Shown: positions 8,575 through 15,418 of the stretch, in pieces | Layout: every line of letters starts with the position of its first letter | How positions within the stretch are numbered: the first letter of the stretch is position 1 | The notes under the pieces: model-generated | The model's input: only the letters and a program-made list of their open reading frames with translations | What the model was told of the DNA's origin: nothing | Databases searched by the model: none | Translations under genes and position numbers: made by a program | Assembly (NCBI RefSeq): GCF_015453285.1 | Contig: NZ_JADLZT010000009.1 | Coordinates: 62,001-126,000 of the forward strand | Reading direction: 5' to 3' | Length of the DNA: 64,000 bases | Source: Lysobacter niastensis | Lineage (GTDB): Bacteria > Pseudomonadota > Gammaproteobacteria > Xanthomonadales > Xanthomonadaceae

Positions 8575-9915
8575 TCAGAACGAGATCGGGACGCGCGCCG
8601 TCAGGGTCAGGTCCGGCGTATCGCGAGTCAGGCCGGCGCCCACCGCTACGTTGAGCGACACCTTGTCGTTGAAGCGGTAGGTGCCGCCGAGCAACAACGT
8701 GCCAAGCGTGAGCCGCACGGCGCCTGGTGCGTCCTGCCCGTTCTGTTCGGCCGGCGCGATGACACTCTGGTCGTAGCCGATGCTGATCGATGCCTTCTCG
8801 TTGAGCGCCAGGCCAAGGCCGAGATTGATTCCCCAGATGTCGCCCGCCTTCACGTCGCCGATCGATTCCTTCACCCCGTCGACCAGTGTCCGCGTGACGT
8901 TGTCGCGTTCGAAGTTGTAGAGATAGCTGAAGCTGCCGAAGAACACGACCGGGTCGGACGGATACAGCCAGGTCACGCCGGTCTGCATCGATTCGAAACC
9001 GGTACCGGTCGGCAGTTCCACAGGAAGTCCGGTGCCGGTCGTGTTGGCGACGCAGCGCGTGATGCAGTCGGTGACGACCTCGAACAGGTCCTTGCCGGTG
9101 CGGCTCTTGTAGCGCAGCCAGCCGATGTAGAACGCCTTGTCAGGGCCGCCGCGGTTGATCTGGTAACGGGCCGTTGCCTCGACGTCGCCCAGGCCATGCC
9201 CGTCGGCGGTGAATACGTTGTCGACCGCGGTGCCGGTGAAGATCTCGCGGCTGACGGTATCGCCGTTGAGATAAACGTACGGCACCTTCGCTTCGAGTTC
9301 GAAGCGGTTGGTGAAGCCGTAGCGGCCGGTGATCGTCGCGATGCCCGACGTGGTCTTGACCTGGCGCACGTCGATCAGGCCGATCAGCAGGGCTGGAATG
9401 ATCGTGAAGCCGACCAGCGCGACGCGGTCGTTCGACGAATAGCCGTATTGCAACGACGGTTCGAGGATGAACTTGCCTTTCGGCGTCAGCACGCCCGGCT
9501 GATCGAAGATCTGCGCGACTTCAGGGGGACGCGAGGCTTCCACCGGCGCTTGGCCGACGGGTTGCGGCTTGTCCTGCTGCGCGATGTTGCGTACCACCGC
9601 GGGCGAGCCCTGCTGGCCCACCGCAGGCACCACCGCGACGGGGGCCGCGCCCGCGCCACGCTCGGCATCCAGGCGCTCATCGTTCAGTGCCTGCTGCAGC
9701 TGCTGCACGCTCTGTTCCTGCTGCGCCAGCGCCTGGCGCAGCTCCTCGAGGCGCCGCGTCTGTGCGTTGATCTCGCGCTGCATGGCATCGAGCCGGTCGC
9801 CGCTGGCCGAAGGCGGCGGTGGCGAGGACGGCTCCTGCGCGTGGACCACCCCGGCCGTGGCGAGCCACAGGCAGGAAACCAGAGTCAGGGGACGAGTCAT
9901 CGGCGAGGTCTTCAT
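8575..9915 (-). CDS. FapF-like outer-membrane channel (coiled coil plus beta-barrel)
   Basis: This 446-residue protein has a Sec signal peptide (1-26, ending VVHA), a Pro-rich linker, a heptad-rich coiled coil at about 40-85 (DRLDAMQREINAQ...LEELRQALAQQEQ), a disordered linker, then a long beta-barrel domain from about 140 ending in Phe, the usual outer-membrane insertion signal. Barrel motifs include FILEPSLQYGYSSND and ARVPISF. This order is that of Pseudomonas FapF, the trimeric pore that secretes Fap amyloid subunits through a coiled-coil gate. The barrel also resembles the broad phenol-MetA-type family. It is the last gene of the five-gene operon. A channel for the Gly-rich protein is inferred. 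Confidence 0.75.
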   Translation of the reverse strand: MKTSPMTRPLTLVSCLWLATAGVVHAQEPSSPPPPSASGDRLDAMQREINAQTRRLEELRQALAQQEQSVQQLQQALNDERLDAERGAGAAPVAVVPAVGQQGSPAVVRNIAQQDKPQPVGQAPVEASRPPEVAQIFDQPGVLTPKGKFILEPSLQYGYSSNDRVALVGFTIIPALLIGLIDVRQVKTTSGIATITGRYGFTNRFELEAKVPYVYLNGDTVSREIFTGTAVDNVFTADGHGLGDVEATARYQINRGGPDKAFYIGWLRYKSRTGKDLFEVVTDCITRCVANTTGTGLPVELPTGTGFESMQTGVTWLYPSDPVVFFGSFSYLYNFERDNVTRTLVDGVKESIGDVKAGDIWGINLGLGLALNEKASISIGYDQSVIAPAEQNGQDAPGAVRLTLGTLLLGGTYRFNDKVSLNVAVGAGLTRDTPDLTLTARVPISF

Positions 9916-9954
9916 GCGATGTCCTTCGTGAAGAGAACGCGCTGCGATTCGGAT

Positions 9955-10461
9955 TCAGGGTAGCCGCGTGGCGGTGACGATGGCGTCGCGCATCGCCGCC
10001 TGTGCGCTCATCTCCTGGAAGAGGCCGAGCGTATCGACCCCGATGTTCAAGGTCGTGACGGCCCGAATATCCTGACCGTCGAGGGTGTTCTGGATGACGA
10101 CGCCCTGCAGGCCGCCCGCAGGCTCGAAATGGTTGCCCGGACCGATCTGGATCAGCATGCCTTCCTTGAACCGGGCCAGTTCGGTGGCCTGCTCCGTCGT
10201 CATGCGGGCGATGTCGGGAATGTTCACGCGCGTAGTCGCGAGCAGTTCGCCGTTGACCATGACGACGCGTTCGATGCCGAAGGAAAGCGTCATGCCGGAG
10301 GGTGTGTCGAAACCGCCTCGCAGCGAATCGAGCCGCTCGGGATCGACCGGCTTCCATTCCGGCCCGAATCCGGAATCCGGAAGCTCCTGCCCTGCACCGG
10401 CCATGGGCAACATGGCGGCAGCCAGCAGCAGTACAACGGCGATCGTTCGCGGCGTGTCCAT
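9955..10461 (-). CDS. Exported protein with double-glycine motif, candidate C39 substrate or assembly factor
   Basis: This is a 168-residue protein of no recognised family. It has a Sec signal peptide (1-24, ending MAGAG), then ERLDSLRGG with the two glycines at 49-50, then a beta-rich mature region. Its C-terminal third contains VVIQNTLDGQDIRAVTTLNIGV, here described in parts: VVIQNT at 121-126 and TLNIGV at 137-142. The same pieces occur near the end of the other double-glycine protein in this operon. Hydrophobic residues at -4, -7 and -12 before the GG match the double-glycine leader pattern cut by C39 peptidases. It starts 10 bp after the peptidase stop codon. Confidence 0.72.
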   Translation of the reverse strand: MDTPRTIAVVLLLAAAMLPMAGAGQELPDSGFGPEWKPVDPERLDSLRGGFDTPSGMTLSFGIERVVMVNGELLATTRVNIPDIARMTTEQATELARFKEGMLIQIGPGNHFEPAGGLQGVVIQNTLDGQDIRAVTTLNIGVDTLGLFQEMSAQAAMRDAIVTATRLP

Positions 10462-10471
10462 GTCCGGCTGC

Positions 10472-11164
10472 TCAGATGTCGCCCGGCCTGCGCCTGGGCG
10501 TGACGATGTTGTAGAGGCTGTCGCGCGCGATGCCGACATCCAGCGGCGCCGGCGGCGCGGTGCCCCAGTCGCGCGGCTGGTTGAAGCGCGCCAGTTCGCG
10601 GCGGTTATGCACGACGAACAGCACGCGGTTGTCCCACAGCTTCTCGAACCGCGACAACGGCATGGCTCGGGTGCCACGCGCAGGATCGCCGAGCAGCACG
10701 CGTCCGTTGCGCAGTCCTTTGACCACCACGAAATGGCGATATCCGCGGTCGTTGAGCAGAACGATCGCCGGCACGCCTTCTTCCGCCAGCTTGTGCACCG
10801 GCAATTCGAAGCCGTCGGCGGCAAACCCGTGGGACTGCAGGTAGCGCCGGATGTCGAGCAGTGAAAATCCTTCGCGTCTTATCTTGGCCTGGTCGCCATT
10901 GGCGTACATCTGCGTGAAGACATCCACCTCGGAGACCGGAATCCCGTACTGGTAGGTCAGCAGCGTGGCCGTGGCCGCCGAGCCGCAACTGAAGTCGTAC
11001 TGCTGCGGCACCGTGGTGCGGAAGCGTGCCTCCTTCACGCTGACGACGCGGACGCGGTAATCGCCACCGGGCGGCACCCGCACATCCACCGTTCCCGCGT
11101 GCACGGACGCGCTGGCGAGCGCCAGCGCCACCAGCATGTGCAGGAGCCTGCGCGCGCGCGTCAT
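10472..11164 (-). CDS. Sec-exported C39-family cysteine peptidase (FapD-like)
   Basis: This 230-residue protein has a signal peptide (1-23, ending SVHA) and a peptidase C39 domain. The catalytic Cys60 is in QQYDFSCGSAATATLL, His144 in GYRHFVVVKG, and Asp160 in LLGDPARG. C39 peptidases usually sit at the N terminus of bacteriocin ABC exporters and cut double-glycine leaders in the cytoplasm; this one is free-standing and exported, as FapD is in the Pseudomonas amyloid operon. Its start overlaps the stop of the upstream double-glycine protein (ATGA). Processing of its two neighbours in the periplasm is inferred from the motif match. Confidence 0.87.
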   Translation of the reverse strand: MTRARRLLHMLVALALASASVHAGTVDVRVPPGGDYRVRVVSVKEARFRTTVPQQYDFSCGSAATATLLTYQYGIPVSEVDVFTQMYANGDQAKIRREGFSLLDIRRYLQSHGFAADGFELPVHKLAEEGVPAIVLLNDRGYRHFVVVKGLRNGRVLLGDPARGTRAMPLSRFEKLWDNRVLFVVHNRRELARFNQPRDWGTAPPAPLDVGIARDSLYNIVTPRRRPGDI

Positions 11165-11580
11165 GGCGAAGGCGGCGGTGCGAACTGCACGTTGACGATC
11201 ATCGCGTTCTGGATCAACACGTTCGCACCGGTGTTCTGGATCACCGTGGAGATGCCATTCGCGTTGGCGAACGATCCCGCATCGACATTGTTGTGGCCGG
11301 TGACGACGTGGTCGGCGGTGTTGTCCTGCACGTTGCCGTTCACCAGGATGTCGTTCTCGACGGTGTCGGCACCGCCGCGCAGCGATTCGAGTGCTTCGAG
11401 TGCGATTGGATTTCCCAGCCCTGCATCCGCGGAAACCAGCGCTCCCGACGATGCTCCTTCAGTGTCGATCCCAGGCGGCTGCAGCCATGCCGGATCACCA
11501 GGTTCGGCCGCAAACGCGACTCCCGAGGGAATCGCCAGTGCGAAGAAAAACGCGCTGAGTATTGTGTGATGAGCTCGCAT
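11161..11580 (-). CDS. Small exported double-glycine protein with Asn/Val-rich beta region
   Basis: This is a 139-residue protein of no recognised family. It has a Sec signal peptide (1-25), a linker, then ALEALESLRGG with glycines at 69-70, followed by an Asn-rich, strand-like mature part (NGNVQDNTADHVVTG, VIQNT at 113-117, VLIQNAMIVNVQF at the end). The motif before GG is nearly the same as in the other small protein (LxSLRGG in both). The C-terminal QN/IQ pattern also matches the end of the Gly-rich protein. The ATG with seven-base spacing to GGAG is chosen; one two codons earlier is too close. Likely a secreted subunit or nucleator; inferred. Confidence 0.75.
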   Translation of the reverse strand: MRAHHTILSAFFFALAIPSGVAFAAEPGDPAWLQPPGIDTEGASSGALVSADAGLGNPIALEALESLRGGADTVENDILVNGNVQDNTADHVVTGHNNVDAGSFANANGISTVIQNTGANVLIQNAMIVNVQFAPPPSP

Positions 11581-11636
11581 GGTCATGCTCCTTCGCCATG
11601 CGTTCCCGGTGCGCGTGCGGTCACCCGCGCGGAAAG

Positions 11637-11713
11637 CTCCCTGCCGGCGGAGGCTCCGGCAGGGAGTTCCAACACGCGCACGACATGCCACAGGCGAACG
11701 CCCGTGGCATGTC
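11637..11713 (-). terminator. Two strong hairpins after the Gly-rich gene
   Basis: The gap between the first and second genes of the operon holds two perfect inverted repeats. The first transcribed is GACATGCCAC/GTGGCATGTC with a nested GGCG/CGCC stem (11682-11713), starting 12 bp past the Gly-rich stop codon. The second is an 11-bp stem CTCCCTGCCGG/CCGGCAGGGAG (11637-11666). No clear U-tract follows, so partial termination or 3'-end protection of the first gene's mRNA is more likely than a full stop. Confidence 0.6.
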
Positions 11714-11725
11714 GAGGGAGCGCGT

Positions 11726-12871
11726 TTATGGGCCTACGGTCAGGTTGGCCTGCACGGTGACACCCTGCTGGATCAGGGAGGCGATGCCGCTGTTCTGCGC
11801 CGCCACCATGATGCCGGCCGCCGACTGCCCAACGCTGGTCATGCTGCTGGACATGTCGAAGGTGCCTGCGTCGTTCGCCACCGATCCACCGGATCCACCC
11901 GATCCGCCGGTGCCGTCGCCGCCATTGCCGCCGGTGCCGTCGCCGCCAGTCCCGCCGGCGCCGTCGCCACCGTTGCCACCGGTCGAGGCCAGTGTGCCGC
12001 CTGCGCCGCCGCTGGAGGCGCTATTGCCACCTGTCGCGCTGCCACCGGTCCCACCGGAACCGGAGCCGCCATCACCCGCGGTCGCGGCGACTGAGCCGCC
12101 ACTGCCTGCGGTCGACGTGCTCGCTCCTGCCGTGGCCGAGGCGGACCCCGTCGACCCCGCACCGCCAGTGCCGGACCCGGCACCGCCTGTGGAGTCGCCT
12201 TCCTCGCTTTCTGACGATGCCCCGCCTGCGCCGGCCGCTGCGCCGCCAAGCGCAACATCGGCCGCAATCGCGGCGCCGCCATCACCGGATGCATCACCGC
12301 CGTCGGCCCCCGTGCCGCCGGCACCACCGCCGGCACCACCATCGCCGCTGTCGCCGGTGCCGCCGCTGGCCAGGCCGCCGTCACCGGAGGCCGACCCGCC
12401 ATAGCCACCGCTGGCGCTGCCATCACCGCCGGCGCCGCCGTCCCCGCCACCGCCCGCACCTGCGTTGCCCGATCCACCGGACCCGGCATTGCCAGCACCG
12501 CCGGCCGCGCCATTGGCACTGCCGTTGTTGGTAGCGATGTTGCCGATGTTGGTGACGCTCAGCCCTGTCACGGATCCTTCAAGCGTGGTCGAAGCCACGA
12601 TGGAAGAATTGCTGGTGTTGAACGTTGACGTGGCTGTCGCTGTTCCGCCGTTGTTCGCGGCAGCAGCACCGTTATCGGCAGCGTTATCGCCGGTGCTGTT
12701 GTCGGAGTTGTCGCTGTTATCGGAGTTGTCGCTGTTGTCGGAATTGTCCGCGGCGGTAAAGGTGTCATCACCTTCGCCGCCATCACCGTTGGTCTGCTGT
12801 GCCCAGGCCTGGCTGCCGAACCCAAGGCCAATGAGCACTGCCGTTGTGATCAAGCTTCTACGAATGCGCAT
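11726..12871 (-). CDS. Long exported Gly/Ser/Ala/Asp-rich low-complexity protein
   Basis: This is a 381-residue protein with a signal peptide (1-24, ending SQAWA). Four parts follow: an acidic (DNS)n tract; a short beta-like block (residues about 65-115, e.g. SIVASTTLEGSVTG, VTNIGNIATNNGS); about 200 residues of GGxGG-type low-complexity sequence; and a C-terminal block with NDAGTFDMSSSMTSVG and QNSGIASLIQQGVTVQANL. The C-terminal block aligns by eye with the ends of both double-glycine proteins. An AAGGAG site fixes the start; the open frame runs 83 codons further upstream without support. As first gene and lowest-complexity product, it is the best candidate for the main secreted subunit. 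Function is inferred. Confidence 0.8.
   Translation of the reverse strand: MRIRRSLITTAVLIGLGFGSQAWAQQTNGDGGEGDDTFTAADNSDNSDNSDNSDNSDNSTGDNAADNGAAAANNGGTATATSTFNTSNSSIVASTTLEGSVTGLSVTNIGNIATNNGSANGAAGGAGNAGSGGSGNAGAGGGGDGGAGGDGSASGGYGGSASGDGGLASGGTGDSGDGGAGGGAGGTGADGGDASGDGGAAIAADVALGGAAAGAGGASSESEEGDSTGGAGSGTGGAGSTGSASATAGASTSTAGSGGSVAATAGDGGSGSGGTGGSATGGNSASSGGAGGTLASTGGNGGDGAGGTGGDGTGGNGGDGTGGSGGSGGSVANDAGTFDMSSSMTSVGQSAAGIMVAAQNSGIASLIQQGVTVQANLTVGP
12702..12749 (-). repeat. 18-bp tandem repeat encoding the Asp-Asn-Ser tract
   Basis: Two and two-thirds copies of an 18-bp unit (on the plus strand TCGGAGTTGTCGCTGTTA or G) encode six-residue NSDNSD blocks at the N terminus of the mature Gly-rich protein. 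Copies differ by single bases. Such in-frame repeats can change in number by slippage without breaking the gene. Confidence 0.75.
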
Positions 12872-13303
12872 TTGTTTTCTCCTTTTGCACCGCGACGTCC
12901 CGGGGGAGGCATCGGTCGGTGCACTGGTATCCACGCAACTGCGATGCCAACGACTCTTCACGGGCGCTAAGCGGTTGTTTGGAAAGACAAACGGCAGCTG
13001 ACGCAAAGCGTCAGTACGGCATTCAGCAGCGTTCGGTACGCCGCATGCGCGTGCTTGTTTCAGAATCGATAACGTGCCCATGCGCTGACTGGGCGCGTGG
13101 GCAGTGGCACTCGCGTGCAAGTGATTGATGCTGCTGGCCGGAAAGGGACGAAGCCCGATTCAGTCCGACGTTACGCAGGTGAAACGAAGTCTTTCCCTGC
13201 CCTATTACATCGGGTGCACCCGGTTGTGCTTTCAACCGTTTGCAGCAGTGTGCTGATGCAACTTATGCGTTGCGGGAGGGTAACGCTTTGAGTTTCTGAA
13301 CAA
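12872..13303. promoter_or_regulatory. Upstream region of the Gly-rich operon with a 17-bp palindrome
   Basis: This 430-bp gap between rarA and the Gly-rich operon must hold the operon promoter. A perfect inverted repeat CTGACGC-AAA-GCGTCAG at 12998-13014, about 130 bp before the Gly-rich start, is a candidate operator. An AAGGAG ribosome site adjoins the gene. No clear sigma-70 boxes, Clp/Crp-like site or other gene was found. Confidence 0.45.
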
Positions 13304-14677
13304 TCATGCCTCATCACCACTCACGCCAACGTCACCTCGTGCCGCGTCGCGAGCGGAGCGTAGGCGGTCGAGCTTTTCCTTGAGCTTGATCTCCAGGCCG
13401 CGGCCCACGGGCTCGTAATACACGCGCTCGCCCATCGCATCCGGAAAGCCAGTCTGGCCGAGTGCGACACCACCTTCTGCATCATGGTCGTACTGATAGC
13501 CCTTGGAATACCCAAGCTGCTTCATCAGTCGCGTCGGTGCATTGCGCAGATGCAGCGGCACATCCTGGGTGCCGTACTCGCGGACATCGCGTCGAGCAGC
13601 GTTGTAGGCGTTGTAGGCGGCATTGGACTTCGCCGTGCTGGCCAGGTAGATCGTCAGCTGAGCAAGCGCCAGCTCGCCCTCGGGACTGCCGAGACGGTCA
13701 AAGGTGTCCCATGCGTCGATCGCCATCTGCAGGGCGCGAGGGTCGGCCAAGCCGATGTCCTCGACCGCCATGCGGGTGAGGCGTCGCGCCAGGTAATGCG
13801 GATCGCAACCGCCGTCGAGCATCCGCGCCAGCCAGTACACCGCGGCATCGGGATTGGAGCTGCGAACGGACTTGTGCAGCGCCGATATCTGGTCGTAGAA
13901 CTGCTCGCCACCCTTGTCGAAGCGGCGCGTACGATCCGCGAGCACCTGCGCGAGCGTCGCGGCGGTGATCTCTCCGTCCTCGCCTTCGGCCAGCTCCGCG
14001 GCGATTTCGAGCAGCGTCAACCCGCGGCGCACGTCGCCGTCGGCAGCGCGGGCGATCTCGGCCAGCGATTCGTCGGCCACGCGCAGGCCACGCGTCCCGA
14101 GTCCGCGTTCCTCGTCGGCCAGTGCCAGCCTGAGGGCGGACTGGATGTCGTCGGCGGACACCGCCTCCATGACGTGCACGCGGCAGCGCGACAGCAATGC
14201 CGAATTGAGTTCGAACGAGGGGTTCTCGGTGGTCGCACCGATGAAGATGATCGTGCCGCGCTCGATGTGCGGCAGGAACGCATCCTGTTGCGTCTTGTTG
14301 AAGCGGTGGACCTCGTCGACGAACAGCACGGTGCGCACGCCCTCGGCGAAGCGCTGAGCCGCCTCGGCCAGCACCTGTCGAACCTCGGGCAAGCCGGACA
14401 GCACCGCCGAGATGGCCTGGAACTCCGCGTGCGCGTACCTGGCCAGCAGCAATGCCAGCGTGGTCTTCCCGCAACCGGGCGGCCCCCACAGCACCATCGA
14501 ATGCACGCGCCCCGATTCGATCGCACGGCGCAGCGCCGACTTCGGCGCCAGCAGTCGGCGCTGCCCGACCATCTCGTCGAGGGTGCGCGGCCGCATGCGC
14601 TCGGCGAGCGGCCGCAAGGCGTCGTTATCGACGCTCAGCAGGTCGTTGTCGGGGACGTTGCGGCGGGATCGGCTCAC
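13304..14677 (-). CDS. rarA: Replication-associated recombination protein A (AAA+ ATPase)
   Basis: This 457-residue AAA+ protein of the RarA/MgsA/WRNIP1 family acts at stalled replication forks. The Walker A motif is GPPGCGKTT, Walker B is VLFVDEVHRF, sensor 1 is FIGATTENPSFELN, and the C-terminal tetramerisation region has the family's YNAYNAARRDV and PLHLRNAPTRLMK stretches. Length is normal. It is the last gene of a minus-strand run ftsK-lolA-rarA, a conserved order in gammaproteobacteria, 47 bp after lolA. Confidence 0.96.
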   Translation of the reverse strand: MSRSRRNVPDNDLLSVDNDALRPLAERMRPRTLDEMVGQRRLLAPKSALRRAIESGRVHSMVLWGPPGCGKTTLALLLARYAHAEFQAISAVLSGLPEVRQVLAEAAQRFAEGVRTVLFVDEVHRFNKTQQDAFLPHIERGTIIFIGATTENPSFELNSALLSRCRVHVMEAVSADDIQSALRLALADEERGLGTRGLRVADESLAEIARAADGDVRRGLTLLEIAAELAEGEDGEITAATLAQVLADRTRRFDKGGEQFYDQISALHKSVRSSNPDAAVYWLARMLDGGCDPHYLARRLTRMAVEDIGLADPRALQMAIDAWDTFDRLGSPEGELALAQLTIYLASTAKSNAAYNAYNAARRDVREYGTQDVPLHLRNAPTRLMKQLGYSKGYQYDHDAEGGVALGQTGFPDAMGERVYYEPVGRGLEIKLKEKLDRLRSARDAARGDVGVSGDEA

Positions 14678-14724
14678 ATGCCGATTCTAGCTTGCAGGCA
14701 AAGCCCCACGGCGCGACCGAAGGC

Positions 14725-15351
14725 TCAACCCTCGCCGCCGATCACGTCCACGCCCTTGGGCGGGGTGTACTTGAACTTGTCGGGTGCGAAAGCGGGATTG
14801 CGCTTCCAGTCGCTGAAACCGATCTCGGTCTTCTGGCCCAGCACATCGACCACCTGCATGCGCACCAGGCCGCCCTTCCCGAATCCAAGCAGCGCGCTGC
14901 GGAAGCTTGCGTCGTCCTGCTTCTTCGGCGTCAGCTGCAGCCAGTTGAGCCCATCGCGCGCGCCGACGTCCTTGACGTTGAACTGCGCGTCGAGCTTGCC
15001 CGGATCGATCAGCGCGGACAGCGGGCTGTTCTGCTCTTCGATACCTTGCGGGCGCACGGTGACCTGCTGCAGGTCGGGGTCGTAGACCCATACCTTCTTG
15101 CCGTCGGCGACGATCAGTTGCGGGTACGGCTTGGTGTACTCCCACCGGAACAGGCGAGGCGCCGACAGCGCCACCTGGCCGGTGGAGTTTTCCTTGAGCT
15201 TGCCCTGCGGGTCGAACACCTTCTGGGTAAAGCGGCCATCCAGGCCCTTCAGTCCCTGGGTGAAGGCGTTGAGGTCGTCGCGCGCACCGGCCCAGGCCGG
15301 CAGGGTCAACAACAGCGCGGCCAGAGCGCCGGCTATACGGAATGCACGCAT
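14725..15351 (-). CDS. lolA: Outer-membrane lipoprotein carrier protein LolA
   Basis: This 208-residue periplasmic carrier takes lipoproteins from the LolCDE complex to LolB. It has a signal peptide (1-20, ending LPAWA) and LolA features: GRFTQKVFDPQGKLKENSTGQ, PRLFRWEYTKPYPQLIVADGKKVWVYDPDLQQVTV (the strand core, here split across residues about 65-100), and TPPKGVDVIGG at the end. The start is placed at MRAFRIAG because the signal peptide begins there; an upstream in-frame Met lacks support. It sits between ftsK and rarA. Confidence 0.95.
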   Translation of the reverse strand: MRAFRIAGALAALLLTLPAWAGARDDLNAFTQGLKGLDGRFTQKVFDPQGKLKENSTGQVALSAPRLFRWEYTKPYPQLIVADGKKVWVYDPDLQQVTVRPQGIEEQNSPLSALIDPGKLDAQFNVKDVGARDGLNWLQLTPKKQDDASFRSALLGFGKGGLVRMQVVDVLGQKTEIGFSDWKRNPAFAPDKFKYTPPKGVDVIGGEG

Positions 15352-15418
15352 GGAAAACTCCAATCGATCGTTGGCGGCGAGTGTGCCGCGCATTGGCTGA
15401 ACAGGCTTGTAGCCCGCC

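Noticed and set aside
11562-12404. Pro-rich frame opposite the Gly-rich gene
   Set aside because: Pro-rich coding is the mirror of Gly codons; no signal peptide or ribosome site, while the minus-strand gene has both.
11770-12480. CRISPR-like array in the Gly-rich gene
   Set aside because: The repeats are short, irregular and in frame with Gly codons; there are no unique spacers of constant length.
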